Shown here piece by piece: positions 50,404 through 59,032 of a stretch of 59,032 nucleotides of DNA. Under the pieces are notes generated by a model. The model did no database searches. It saw only the letters and a list, made by a program, of their open reading frames with translations, and was not told the DNA's origin. Each line of letters begins with the position of its first letter. The first letter of the stretch is position 1. Where the stretch lies: positions 1 through 59,032 of the forward strand of contig NZ_BDBM01000037.1 in NCBI RefSeq assembly GCF_001612985.1, read 5' to 3'. This DNA comes from Nocardia gamkensis NBRC 108242. Its GTDB lineage: Bacteria; Actinomycetota; Actinomycetes; Mycobacteriales; Mycobacteriaceae. The translations under genes and the position numbers were made by a program.

Positions 50404-52317
50404 TTACTCTTCCGGTGCATCGGGGAAAGCCTGCTGGGTGTAACCACCCCGCAGCGTTCCCTCCAGATAGGCCGCCCGGCACGCGCGGCGGGCGATCTTG
50501 CCACTGGACGTGCGCGGGATCGACCCCGCGGGCACCAGCAGCACGTCTCGAACGGTCACGCCGTGGCGCTGGGAGATCGCCGCGCGCACCGCGTCGGCGA
50601 TGGGCAGCGGATCGGCCTTGCCCGCCCCAGGACCACGCTCGCCGACGACCACCAGTTGCTCGGAGGCGTCGTCGGCGTCGAACGCCAGGCCGGAGTGGCT
50701 GCCCTGCTCGAACACCTCGGCCGGGAGCTGGTTGGCCGGCACCGAGAACGCCGCGACGAAGCCGGGCCGCAGCGCGGTGCTGGCTTCCTGCGCGGAGAAC
50801 TCCAGGTCCTGCGGGTAGTGGTTGCGGCCGTCCACGATCACCAGGTCCTTCACCCGGCCGGTGATGTAGAGCTCGCCTTCGAAGTACACGCCGTAGTCGC
50901 CGGTGCGCATCCAGTTCGCGTCCGGCTCGGTGCCCTCGGCGTGGCTCCCCTGCGACAGACGCTCGGTGACCTTGTTCTGGAACGTCGCCGCGGTCTCGTC
51001 GGGACGACCCCAGTAGCCGATGCCCATGTTGTTGCCGTGCAGCCAGATCTCGCCGACGTGCCCGTCGGGCATCTCACGACCGCCACCGGACTCGACGGAC
51101 TCCGGATCGACGATCGTGGCCCACTGCGAGAGCGCGACATAACCGCAGGACACCTGCGCTATCGCGTCCTCGTGACTCGGATCGACCTTCACCATGCGCC
51201 CCGCGTTGAGCTCCTTGCGGTCGACGTAGGTGACCTTCGCCTCGTCCTCGTGCTTGGTCGCGGAGACGAACAGCGTCGCCTCGGCCATGCCGTAGCAGGG
51301 CTTGATGGCGGTCTTGGGCAGGCCGTACGGGGCGAACGCCTCGTTGAACTTCTTCATCGACGAGGTGGTCACCGGCTCGCTGCCATTGATCAGGCCGATG
51401 ACGTTCGACAGGTCCAGCGACTCGCCGTTCTTCGGCAGACCACGCGCCGCAGCGTGCTCGAACGCGAAGTTCGGTGCTGCGGCGAAGGTTCCAGCGCCGT
51501 CGGACACCGCGGCCAGTTCCTTGATCCAACGGTACGGACGCCGGACGAACGCGCTCGGCGACATGATGGTGATGTACTTGCCGCCCACCGCGGGCAGGAT
51601 CACCGTCAGCAAGCCCATGTCGTGGAACAGCGGCAGCCAGGTGACGCCGCGCGAGTTCCAGTCCAGCTTGATCGCATCGACCATCTGCAGCAGGTTGGTG
51701 CCCACCGCGCGGTGGGTGATCTCCACACCGGCGGGCACTCGGGTCGACCCCGAGGTGTACTGCAAGTAGGCGATGTCGTCGATCGCGATGTCCGGGCGCA
51801 CCCAGCTCTCGCCGACGCTGTCGGGGATCGCGTCCACCGCGATGATGCGCGGGCGCTGGGCTGCGGGCAGCGAGCGGAAGAACTGCCGGACCCCGGCAGC
51901 GGAGGAGCTCGCGGTCAGGATCGCCGAGGGCTCACAGTCGCCGAGCACGGCGTGCAGGCGATCGGTGTGACCGGGCTCGTCCGGGTCGAACAGCGGGACC
52001 GAGATGGTGCCCGCGTAGATCGCGGCGAAGAAGGAGATCACGTAATCCAAGCCCTGCGGCGCGAGGATCGCGACCCGGTCGCCCGGGTTGGTCACCTGCT
52101 GCAGTCGAGCGGCCACCGCGCGCAGCCGAATACCGAACTCACGCCACGTCAGCTCCTGCGCCTCGCCGTCGCGCTCGCGCGAGTAGTCGATGTAGCGATA
52201 CGCCAGGGTGTTCGCGTCGTTCCGGGTGTGCTTCTCGACGTGATCAACCAGGGTGTGATCCTCGGGAATACGGATGTTCCCGGTTTCGTCCAGGTAGTCG
52301 TCGAAAGTCTCTTCCAT
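50404..52317 (-). CDS. fadD32: long-chain fatty-acyl-AMP ligase FadD32
   Basis: FadD32 activates meromycolic acid as acyl-AMP and loads it on the N-terminal ACP of Pks13. The 637-residue protein has the adenylate-forming P-loop in YLQYTSGSTRVPAG, MGLLTVILPAV, CYGMAEATLFVS and the hinge TGRVKDLVIVDGRNHYPQD. An AGAAGGA site directly precedes ATG 52317. It lies 110 bp upstream of pks13 in the same direction and is probably co-transcribed. The order fadD32-pks13-accD4 is conserved among mycolate producers. Confidence 0.96.
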   Translation of the reverse strand: MEETFDDYLDETGNIRIPEDHTLVDHVEKHTRNDANTLAYRYIDYSRERDGEAQELTWREFGIRLRAVAARLQQVTNPGDRVAILAPQGLDYVISFFAAIYAGTISVPLFDPDEPGHTDRLHAVLGDCEPSAILTASSSAAGVRQFFRSLPAAQRPRIIAVDAIPDSVGESWVRPDIAIDDIAYLQYTSGSTRVPAGVEITHRAVGTNLLQMVDAIKLDWNSRGVTWLPLFHDMGLLTVILPAVGGKYITIMSPSAFVRRPYRWIKELAAVSDGAGTFAAAPNFAFEHAAARGLPKNGESLDLSNVIGLINGSEPVTTSSMKKFNEAFAPYGLPKTAIKPCYGMAEATLFVSATKHEDEAKVTYVDRKELNAGRMVKVDPSHEDAIAQVSCGYVALSQWATIVDPESVESGGGREMPDGHVGEIWLHGNNMGIGYWGRPDETAATFQNKVTERLSQGSHAEGTEPDANWMRTGDYGVYFEGELYITGRVKDLVIVDGRNHYPQDLEFSAQEASTALRPGFVAAFSVPANQLPAEVFEQGSHSGLAFDADDASEQLVVVGERGPGAGKADPLPIADAVRAAISQRHGVTVRDVLLVPAGSIPRTSSGKIARRACRAAYLEGTLRGGYTQQAFPDAPEE

Positions 52318-52506
52318 TCCTTCTTCTCCTCCGAGGCACACGCAGCAAGACGGCGAATCGCCGCTATTACCTGTGAGGCCCCGACTCGCTTTCGCCCGCG
52401 GGTGCTCCAAGTGCAGAGCCAGCCTGCAGATTTTGTGCGGTCTGCGCGGTGACCGCTTATCGGCTAGATGTACTCAAACCAGAGTCATGTTACAGAGAAG
52501 ACCGGC

Positions 52507-53550
52507 TCACTCGTCCCGCAGCAGGGGAATAACGGGGGCGAACGCGTCCATCTGGGTGGGGAATACACCGACGTAGGACATCGAGGTGAGCTGCCGCACA
52601 CGGCGGATCTGCTCGGCGATCTCCTCGAATGTGCCGATCGCCACGTAGGGCGAGTTCAGGATGTCCTCCACGGACAGCTGAACATCGACTTCCAGGTTCG
52701 GGTGCAGTCCCCGGTCCAACGCCGACAGCGCCATCTCCGCGGTCTTCTCGCGATCGTCGGTGATCACGACCGCGGTGACGGCCCAGTTCAGTTCGATGTC
52801 GGCGAACCGGTCACCGGCGGCCTCCTTGATCAGATTCACCTTTTCCACGGCCTTCTCGATGGTGATGCCGGAGAGCAGGCCCTTGCCGTTCTTGGTGGTC
52901 ACCGGAACGACGGAGATGATGTCGGCGTGCTTGGCGGCCAGGCGCAGCATCTTCGGACCGCCACCGCCGGTGCAGATCGGCGGGCGCGGGCCCTGCCGCG
53001 GCCTCGGGGTGCCTTTGATGCCCCGGACCTGGTAGTGCTTGCCCTCGAAGGTGCACTCCTGGCCGCGCAGCAGCACGTCGAGAATGGTCAGCGCCTCGTC
53101 CAGCTTCTCCAGCCGGACACCGGGCGATTCGTAGGCGATACCCGCGTTGTCGAACTCCTCCTTGATCCAGCCCGCGCCGAGGCCGACCTCGAGTCGGCCC
53201 TTGGACAGCACGTCGATGGTCGCCAGGTCCTTGGCCAGCACGACGGGGTGGCGGAAACCGTTCGCCAGCACCGAGGTGCCGAGCCGGATCTTCTCGGTGG
53301 CCTGGGTCAGCGCGCCGAGCGCGGCGATCGGCCCGATCTGCTCACCGAGGTGATCGGGCACCACGAAGGTGTCGAAGCCGTATTCCTCGGCCTGCTGAGC
53401 GGTCTGCACGAACTTGCGCGCTCCGCCCTCCTGCTTGTTTCCCTCGCCGGCCGCCGCGAAGCGGAACGGACGCAACGGAGTGCCCAGCGCGGACAACGCA
53501 GCATCCGCGTCACGGCTCGCCGTGGTGGCCGGTGCGGCGGCTTCTGTCAT
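52507..53550 (-). CDS. LLM-class F420-dependent oxidoreductase (TIGR03621-like)
   Basis: A 347-residue luciferase-like TIM-barrel oxidoreductase. Family features are EYGFDTFVVPDHLGEQIGP, the strand IRLGTSVLANGFRHPVVLAK, GRLEVGLGAGW and ICTGGGGPKMLRLAAKHAD. Such actinobacterial members probably use coenzyme F420. It lies between the cutinase-like gene and fadD32, where M. tuberculosis has no such gene, and the substrate is unknown. A CAGGAG site lies upstream of ATG 53550. A gap of about 190 bp to fadD32 leaves room for a separate fadD32 promoter. Confidence 0.9.
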   Translation of the reverse strand: MTEAAAPATTASRDADAALSALGTPLRPFRFAAAGEGNKQEGGARKFVQTAQQAEEYGFDTFVVPDHLGEQIGPIAALGALTQATEKIRLGTSVLANGFRHPVVLAKDLATIDVLSKGRLEVGLGAGWIKEEFDNAGIAYESPGVRLEKLDEALTILDVLLRGQECTFEGKHYQVRGIKGTPRPRQGPRPPICTGGGGPKMLRLAAKHADIISVVPVTTKNGKGLLSGITIEKAVEKVNLIKEAAGDRFADIELNWAVTAVVITDDREKTAEMALSALDRGLHPNLEVDVQLSVEDILNSPYVAIGTFEEIAEQIRRVRQLTSMSYVGVFPTQMDAFAPVIPLLRDE

Positions 53551-53720
53551 GAACTCATGCTCCTGGCTGTAAGGAAAATACGGGCGCGACGCCCGCCCGG
53601 GGTCTGCGCTGCGGTGGTGCCCGGCGTCGCGATCACCAGCGCACTTTACAGCGTGCTACCCAACTCGAGTTGCGCTTGTCACGCCAAGGGGGTGCGGGGT
53701 ATCTCACGGGCTGTGAATTC

Positions 53721-54707
53721 TCACGAATGGGCCGGATGCGGCGCTGCCTCGATGAGGCCCGCCGCCCAGTTGGTGGTCCACTGCGTCGCGGTGGTGCCGT
53801 CGCCGTCGACGACGTAACTGTTGTAGAGGGTGTGCACCGGGTTGCCCGCCGCCCGGACCAGCGTGTTCACGCTGCCGAGGACGTTCCACGGACTCAGTGC
53901 CTCCCGTGGCGCATCGCAGATCAGATCCCCGGGCGCGCACATGGTGTAGGTGCGGTCGGCCAGCGCGCCGAAGCCCCCTTGACGCGGACCGGTCATCGTG
54001 ATGCCGGGCACGTTCAACCCCTTCAGCGCGACTTCGGCACCCACGCCGGGCACCGGTGTGCCGATCTGGATCGCCTGACCCGGGCCACTCTCGCCGGTGC
54101 GGCGTCCGTCGGCGATCAACGTCACGCCGAGCACCAGATCGGCGGGCACCGGGCCGTCGCCAGCGCCGATCCGCGCGGCGACGTCACCCACGATCACCGC
54201 ACCTTGGGAGAACCCGGCGAGCACGTAGGTGGTCAACGGGCACTCCTGATGCCGTGCGGCCATGGCATCGACCATCCGCGCCGTGCCCTCGGACCGGCTG
54301 TTGTTGTAGGACTGCTGGCCGTCCGGCGGGATCGCGATTGGATTGGAGAACTGCGCGACGTAGGGAACGGTGTACACGTCCACCCGCTCGCTGGGGAACC
54401 GCTGGGTGATCGGACCGGAGACGTTGAGCATCAGCGACACCGGGTTCGCGGTGGGATTGTGCGGATCGTCGAAGCTGTTCGACTCCCAGGTGCCGGGCAC
54501 CGAGATCATCTGCACGTCGGGACAACTGGCCGGCTGCGAAGTCGGCCGCTCCGGCGGCTTCGGACCGGGGCCGGGCGGGCGCAGACGCCCCGCCAGCAGA
54601 TACCACAGCAGCAGGACCACCAGGACGATCAGCAGCACGACGCCGATCACGACCAGACATCCCGCCGGCCTGAACCGGCGGGAGGTCGAACGGGAACGCG
54701 AACTCAC
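53721..54707 (-). CDS. cutinase-like serine esterase (Culp6/Rv3802c type)
   Basis: A 328-residue membrane-anchored cutinase. One helix at about residues 16-40 is followed by a Pro-rich spacer. The hydrolase domain has the nucleophile Ser167 in AGFSQGA, and the catalytic Asp/His are likely in DLICDAP and the C-terminal NPVHTLYNSYV region. The M. tuberculosis homologue Rv3802c is an essential phospholipase/thioesterase beside fadD32 that is linked to mycolate metabolism. The order here is the same apart from the extra oxidoreductase. GTG 54707 overlaps the upstream DUF732 stop, so the genes are coupled. Confidence 0.93.
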   Translation of the reverse strand: MSSRSRSTSRRFRPAGCLVVIGVVLLIVLVVLLLWYLLAGRLRPPGPGPKPPERPTSQPASCPDVQMISVPGTWESNSFDDPHNPTANPVSLMLNVSGPITQRFPSERVDVYTVPYVAQFSNPIAIPPDGQQSYNNSRSEGTARMVDAMAARHQECPLTTYVLAGFSQGAVIVGDVAARIGAGDGPVPADLVLGVTLIADGRRTGESGPGQAIQIGTPVPGVGAEVALKGLNVPGITMTGPRQGGFGALADRTYTMCAPGDLICDAPREALSPWNVLGSVNTLVRAAGNPVHTLYNSYVVDGDGTTATQWTTNWAAGLIEAAPHPAHS

Positions 54708-55228
54708 TGGCAGTACGTGGCGCGAGCGGTGGTGATGTAGATCTGCCCGGCCTTCTCCACCGGCATCTTGGCCGGGTCGAAGGACGGATCGGAACCTGCC
54801 ATGGCGTTGACGAAGGTCATCAGATCCTGATCGGACGCACCGGCGGCGGTGCCCTGGCAGACGTACGCGCCGATGCTCAGCGCGATGTCCGGGGTGGACG
54901 GGGTGACACCCTGCTTGGCCAGCTCGTCCAGGAACCGCTTGTCCTTGTCGGTGAGCTTCGAGGTGTCCGCGGGCGGGACGGCTTCGGTCGGCACCGGCTG
55001 CGGACGCTCGGGGGCCACCGTCGTCGTGGGCTGCTCCGGCGCGGGAGCGGGCTGACCGGTGTCGGCGGGCGTCGATGCGGCCGGCGACGTCGTCGTCGCC
55101 GTCGTGGTGCGGGCAGGCGTCGACGGAGTGCTCGTCGCGGTCGAATCATTGTCGCCGCACGCGGCGAGCAGGCCGGTCGCGGCGAGCGCCACGACTACGC
55201 CGACTACCTTTCCACGGGTCCGATGCAT
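54704..55228 (-). CDS. DUF732 domain lipoprotein
   Basis: A 174-residue exported protein. The signal peptide VVGVVVALAATGLLAAC ends in a lipobox with Cys at about residue 24. A long Thr/Ser/Pro-rich linker follows, then a DUF732 domain with KDKRFLDELAKQGVT, ICQGT-like AYVCQGTAAG and a C-terminal TYCQ that probably forms a disulfide. DUF732 proteins are found in mycobacteria and relatives with no known role. It is translationally coupled to the cutinase-like gene. Confidence 0.9.
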   Translation of the reverse strand: MHRTRGKVVGVVVALAATGLLAACGDNDSTATSTPSTPARTTTATTTSPAASTPADTGQPAPAPEQPTTTVAPERPQPVPTEAVPPADTSKLTDKDKRFLDELAKQGVTPSTPDIALSIGAYVCQGTAAGASDQDLMTFVNAMAGSDPSFDPAKMPVEKAGQIYITTARATYCQ

Positions 55229-55353
55229 GAATTCTTGTCCTCGATCTGTCGCTGAGCGGGGGTCGGGTCGCCCACCAGGCTAGCTGTGTTCGATTTGCCG
55301 CGCCTTCGCGCGGCGTGTTCGCGGCCCTCTTTCATCGAGTAGACCGGTCCTTC

Positions 55354-57225
55354 TCACAGGCTGTGGACTTCCGGTTTACCGTCGCGCACCGTGATGAAGC
55401 CGCCTTGGAAGTTCTGCTGCATGCCGTCCGAGATGGGGAACTCGTCGCCGGTGGGGTAGCCGAGTTTGCCGTTCTCGTAGCCGGTCTCGCGCCAGGCGTC
55501 CAGCACCGGGCCGTTACGCACCGCCCAAGCGCCGGAGACGGGGCTCCAGTAGATGTTGCCGCCTTCGAATCGGCTGAACCGGCCCAGTTCCTTCAGCGCC
55601 TGTTCCTCGTCGACCGGGAAGCCGAGCGGACTGTTCTCGAAGCCGAGCTGGGCGTACTTGCCGAGGATCAGACCTTGGACGCGGTGCACGCCGGTGGCTC
55701 CGCTGTAGTAGAACGGGCCGTTCTCGAAGGCTTGCACGACGCCGTCGCGGCTCGGTGTCTTGATCTCCGGCGCGACCGGATAACCGGCGGGGCCGCGTTC
55801 GAACCCCTGCTTGCCCCATTCCTCCAGGATCGCGCCGCGGACCACCTGGGCACCGGTCTGCGGCGTCCAGTACAGCGAGCCGTTCTGGAAGGGCTGGTAC
55901 TTGCCTCGACCATCCTCCAGCGCGCGCTCCTCGCCGGTCGGCAGGCCGAGCGGTCCGGTGGGCCCCCCTGCCGCCTGGTAACCCGCACCGAACAGACCGC
56001 CGACCGGATACGCGCCGCTGCCCGGCGTGTGGAATACCCGGCCGCCCGCGAAGTCCTGAGCGGTGCCTCCCGCCACCGCGTACTCCCCGGTGAGGCATTG
56101 GCGGAGCCACCCCGCCGCGGCGGCCACCGGGCCGATCGCACCGCCCGGCTGACAGTCCGGCTTGCCTTGGTCGACGCCCAGCGCGGAGGCGGCCTGGGCC
56201 CAGGACTGGCGCATCTCGAAATCCCAGTACGGCCAGGAGTGGGTGCCGGACGGGCGATAGTTCACCTGCGCCGGGATGGCCAGCTTGGACAGTTTGGTCA
56301 CGAAGTTCTGCGAGGTGAGCCGCGCGAGGATCTCCAAACCCATGCCCGCGATATTCGTGCTCACCCCGGGTATGCCGAGGGCCTGGTCGAAGGGGCCGAT
56401 CGCGCCACTGCCGCTGGAGATGTAGAGGCTGACGCCCCGCAGCTTGTCGGCCAGCATGTACGGGTCGTGTGCCTCCCACTCCGGTCCGGTCTGCGGACCC
56501 CACATGGCGGCGGAGTCGAACCCGCCCGCGTCGCGCATCGCGAACTCGATGGCCTGGGGCATGCCCAGCGTCGTGGTGGTCAAGAAGCCGGAGTACGAGG
56601 CGGCGTGCCGCACGAAGCCGGGGTTGCGGGCGGCCAGGAGCATCGCGGCCGTGCCGCCCATCGACAGCCCTTCCATGCCCCGCACGCTCGTCGCCCGCCA
56701 ATGGCTCTCCAGCAGCGGCGGAAGCTCCTTGGTCAGGAAGGTTTCCCACTTGTAGGTGCGGCCGTTGTCCGGCTCCAGCCAATCGGTGTAGAAGCTGGAC
56801 TGCCCGCCGATGGGCAGCACGACGGTGACGTTCTTGTCGGCGAAGAAATCGACCGCCCCCGCCTCCTTCGTCCAGCCGTTCTCGTCGTCGGTCGCGCGCA
56901 GGCCGTCGAGCAGGTACAGGACGGGGAACCGGGCCTCAGGGCGGGCGTTCCAGTCCCTGGCCAGCAGCAACTGCACCTGGATCGGCGCACCCATGGACGG
57001 CGAGGTCACCCACAGCGCGACGCGACGGTCGCTGAGCCACTGGACCTTCTCCAGCACGGGCGCGGCCACGGCCACCGTGGGTTCCGCGGCCGCGGGCGCC
57101 TCCACGGACGTGCCCGCGGCTAGGGGGATCACCAGCGCGGTGGCGAGCAGCATCAGCCGCTCGCGTGCCGAACGAGCGACGAGACGCCCGCGTATGCCAC
57201 AGCTACCGCGCGTAATCCCTGCCAC
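55354..57225 (-). CDS. mycolyltransferase (antigen 85 family) with C-terminal LGFP repeats
   Basis: A 623-residue secreted enzyme. After a signal peptide (about 45 residues) comes the antigen-85 esterase fold with YLLDGLRATDDENGW, GGQSSFYTDW, the nucleophile Ser188 in EGLSMGG and a catalytic His in GTHSWPYWDFE. Residues from about 375 on hold at least four LGFP repeats (LGLPTGEE, LGFPVDEE, LGYPTGDEF and others), thought to bind the cell-wall glycan. A similar fusion is known in corynebacterial mycolyltransferase Cop1/PS1. It would transfer mycolate between trehalose and arabinan. The start GTG 57225 is uncertain. Confidence 0.93.
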   Translation of the reverse strand: MAGITRGSCGIRGRLVARSARERLMLLATALVIPLAAGTSVEAPAAAEPTVAVAAPVLEKVQWLSDRRVALWVTSPSMGAPIQVQLLLARDWNARPEARFPVLYLLDGLRATDDENGWTKEAGAVDFFADKNVTVVLPIGGQSSFYTDWLEPDNGRTYKWETFLTKELPPLLESHWRATSVRGMEGLSMGGTAAMLLAARNPGFVRHAASYSGFLTTTTLGMPQAIEFAMRDAGGFDSAAMWGPQTGPEWEAHDPYMLADKLRGVSLYISSGSGAIGPFDQALGIPGVSTNIAGMGLEILARLTSQNFVTKLSKLAIPAQVNYRPSGTHSWPYWDFEMRQSWAQAASALGVDQGKPDCQPGGAIGPVAAAAGWLRQCLTGEYAVAGGTAQDFAGGRVFHTPGSGAYPVGGLFGAGYQAAGGPTGPLGLPTGEERALEDGRGKYQPFQNGSLYWTPQTGAQVVRGAILEEWGKQGFERGPAGYPVAPEIKTPSRDGVVQAFENGPFYYSGATGVHRVQGLILGKYAQLGFENSPLGFPVDEEQALKELGRFSRFEGGNIYWSPVSGAWAVRNGPVLDAWRETGYENGKLGYPTGDEFPISDGMQQNFQGGFITVRDGKPEVHSL

Positions 57226-57324
57226 AGAAGCTTTGTACTCCCGTTATAGCGACGTTTACGGGAGACACGCGCTTCCTAGCAAACTATGTTCGCTGCCCCG
57301 CGATGAGCACTGGCCCCGAACGCA

Positions 57325-57357
57325 ATTCAGGCCGCACCGAAACGGTGCGGCCTGAAT
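57325..57357 (-). terminator. rho-independent-type hairpin
   Basis: ATTCAGGCCGCACCG and CGGTGCGGCCTGAAT are perfect 15-bp arms around AAA, 19 bp after the stop of the upstream mycolyltransferase gene on the minus strand. The next mycolyltransferase therefore probably has its own promoter. Confidence 0.8.
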
Positions 57358-57375
57358 GCGAGAAGGTGGATCAGA

Positions 57376-58416
57376 TCACCAGGCGCCGGTGGCGTCCAGG
57401 ATCATGTTGCGGGAGGCGAACAGCTGACCCTCCCAGTACTTCCAGGAGTGGGTGCCCGCGGCCGGGAAGTCGAACCGGGCCGGGATACCCAGCGAGCTCA
57501 GGCGAGCCTGGAACGCGCGGGTGTTGACCAGCGAAAGGGCTTCCAGCGCCATCGCGTTACCGGTGTTGAACACGCCGACCGCCGAGTTCGGCTGGTCGAA
57601 CTGACCCGGCAGACCGCTGGCGGCCGAGATGTACATCGGCAGGCCCTTCAGCTGCGGCGCGAACACGAACGGGTCCATCCGCAGCCACTGCGGGCTCCAC
57701 GGCGCGGCCATCGAGTCGACATTGAAGCGGCCCGCGTCCAGCATCGCGACGCGGATCGCCTCGCGCATGCCCGGCGCGGAGATGTTCAGGTAGCCCGAGT
57801 ACGAGGCGGCGAACTTGAACTGGTCGCGGTGGTAGGCCGCGAGAGCCAGCGCAGCGCTACCGCCCATGGACAGGCCGACGACCGCGTTGTTGGTGCGCGA
57901 GACGCCGTAGCCCTCCAGGAAGGCCGGGAGCTCCTTGGTGAGGAAGGTCTCCCACTTGTAGGTGGTCTTCTGGCCGTTCAGGTTCGACGGCGCGTACCAG
58001 TCCGTGTAGAAGCTGGACTGGCCGCCGACCGGCATCACCAGGGTGATGTTGTCGTTGCCGAACTGCTGCAGCGCGTTGGTCTCGAACGACCACGCGTTGC
58101 GGTCGTCGCGGGCACGCAGGCCGTCGAGCAGGTAGAGCGCCGCGTTACCGCCGCGCGCGGCCCACTGGACCTGGACCTTGATCGGGCCCATGCTGGAGGG
58201 GACCATCAGGTCCTCGAAGCCACCAGCGGGCGCTCGCAACACCGGCGCGTGCGCCGACGGCGCCGCGGTGGCGAGCGTCGGGGTCGCCAGGCCCGCGGCG
58301 ATCGGTAGCGCCAATGCGGCGGCACCGACAGCCAGAATTCGATTACGCCAACCGCGAGGCGCGCCTCGTCGTCCCGACTCTGTTCTCTTCGGCGCGGCCG
58401 CCCTGCCGAAACGCAT
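57376..58416 (-). CDS. mycolyltransferase, antigen 85 family
   Basis: A 346-residue secreted mycolyltransferase. A basic N-terminus and hydrophobic helix (about 25-50) end in ATAAPSAHA. The mature enzyme has YLLDGLRARDDRNAW, GGQSSFYTDWYAPS, the nucleophile Ser183 in VGLSMGG and a catalytic His in AGTHSWKYWEGQL. It moves mycolate from trehalose monomycolate to arabinan or another trehalose at the cell surface. ATG 58416 has AGAGAGCAGGA upstream. Its position matches fbpA (Rv3804c) in the M. tuberculosis order. It lacks the LGFP tail of its neighbour. Confidence 0.95.
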   Translation of the reverse strand: MRFGRAAAPKRTESGRRGAPRGWRNRILAVGAAALALPIAAGLATPTLATAAPSAHAPVLRAPAGGFEDLMVPSSMGPIKVQVQWAARGGNAALYLLDGLRARDDRNAWSFETNALQQFGNDNITLVMPVGGQSSFYTDWYAPSNLNGQKTTYKWETFLTKELPAFLEGYGVSRTNNAVVGLSMGGSAALALAAYHRDQFKFAASYSGYLNISAPGMREAIRVAMLDAGRFNVDSMAAPWSPQWLRMDPFVFAPQLKGLPMYISAASGLPGQFDQPNSAVGVFNTGNAMALEALSLVNTRAFQARLSSLGIPARFDFPAAGTHSWKYWEGQLFASRNMILDATGAW

Positions 58417-59032
58417 GAATCCTGCTCTCTTTCTGCTGTTGTGGTGCCACCTCGCCACCCGAAGGGCGAAGCGGCACCCGTGTTGCCAACGAGACGCACG
58501 TCACGGACATGGTCCCGACAATCCGATCCCCGTGACGGCGCTACAACGATCTGGTCACACTTGCGCTCGCTGGACGATATTCGACGGCCCTCGCTTTAGC
58601 AAGATCCGAGGTCTTTCCACTGGCCGAAATCCATCCGTTTGCGCAAGGTAATGATGCGGTGACCTTATCGCGTTCTCGCGGTGATGTCGTCTTGGATCGC
58701 AAGATATTCGCGCTCCTGGCGGGAACTGTCACCGACCCGAGATCTTCGCAATCCCGGCGTCCCGGCTCGCCCCCCGAACCGGCGCACCGCGCACGCGGTC
58801 GACGACGCGAAGACCCGGCAGGCCGTTGACCGAGATGTGATCGGCCCCGAGATCTGCCGTGATAGCCACGAGAATGATCTCGAGCAAACAGTTCTAGCTC
58901 TGGAGATCCTACATCAGCGATTTCTCAGCAAACGAAACGAGGGCAGTCGCGCCCTCCTCACCCGCCCCTAAAAGCCCCTACTCTGCCCACCCCTACCCCC
59001 AAGTTCGGCTGCCCAGAGCCCCCATACCCCCC
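58417..59032. other. upstream region of mycolyltransferase gene
   Basis: About 615 bp with no supported gene. It should contain the promoter of the mycolyltransferase. The last 60 bp form a C-rich tract on the plus strand, with a G-quadruplex-type motif on the minus strand at 58975-59000 (G runs of 4-5, 4, 3 and 4 with loops of 2, 1 and 7 nt). Confidence 0.45.

Noticed and set aside
1..59032. tRNA, rRNA, CRISPR arrays, complete insertion sequences
   Set aside because: No cloverleaf-like sequence, rRNA segment, regular spacer-repeat array or transposase gene with inverted ends was recognised by eye.

Overview
The window looks like a chromosomal segment of a mycolic-acid-containing actinomycete, most likely Nocardia or a close relative. 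The base composition is very GC-rich. It carries a complete run of arabinogalactan and mycolate assembly genes (dprE1, dprE2, aftA, two emb genes, accD4, pks13, fadD32, a Culp6-like cutinase and two antigen-85-type mycolyltransferases). It also carries an EccB of type VII secretion and paired DUF5753/DUF397 regulators, which are common in Nocardia. The genus is an inference from gene content and order.

Layout. 0-5.7 kb: an HSL-type esterase diverges from rmlA-rmlC (dTDP-sugar synthesis). A DHA2-type MFS exporter and a MarR repressor diverge across a shared operator, and a DUF5753 regulator follows. 5.9-10.6 kb: a small membrane protein, an unknown protein, a molybdopterin oxidoreductase and a flavin/PNPOx-fold protein. 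10.6-13.5 kb: a three-gene operon (unknown protein, small membrane protein, SAM methyltransferase) diverges from a DUF5753-DUF397 pair preceded by four exact 15-bp repeats. 13.8-16.0 kb: a translationally coupled four-gene operon (SnoaL-like membrane protein, SDR, small protein, NAD(P)-binding protein) behind two palindromes. 16.5-23.8 kb: an orphan eccB, a decayed patch with an integrase remnant, a membrane protein, and a four-gene operon that looks linked to type VII secretion. 24.2-26.2 kb: an AraC regulator diverges from an alpha/beta hydrolase.

26.2-58.4 kb is the cell-envelope locus. GtrA diverges from dprE1-dprE2-aftA, then an unassigned polytopic GT-C-like protein and a first emb gene. 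Next come an MDR oxidoreductase/HxlR pair, a small ORF and a Uma2 protein, then a second emb gene in the opposite direction. After a PpiB-type cyclophilin, all genes to the end of the window are on the minus strand. In transcription order these are two mycolyltransferases, a DUF732 lipoprotein, a Culp6-like cutinase, an F420-type oxidoreductase, fadD32, pks13 and accD4.

How they work together: DprE1/DprE2 make decaprenyl-phosphoryl-arabinose. AftA primes galactan with arabinose and the Emb proteins extend the arabinan. FadD32 and the AccD4 carboxylase activate the two fatty chains, Pks13 condenses them into mycolate, and the antigen-85 enzymes move mycolate onto arabinan or trehalose. The order resembles the M. 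tuberculosis Rv3789-Rv3804c region but is rearranged, with a GtrA inversion, an emb inversion and extra genes. No tRNA, rRNA or CRISPR array was seen.
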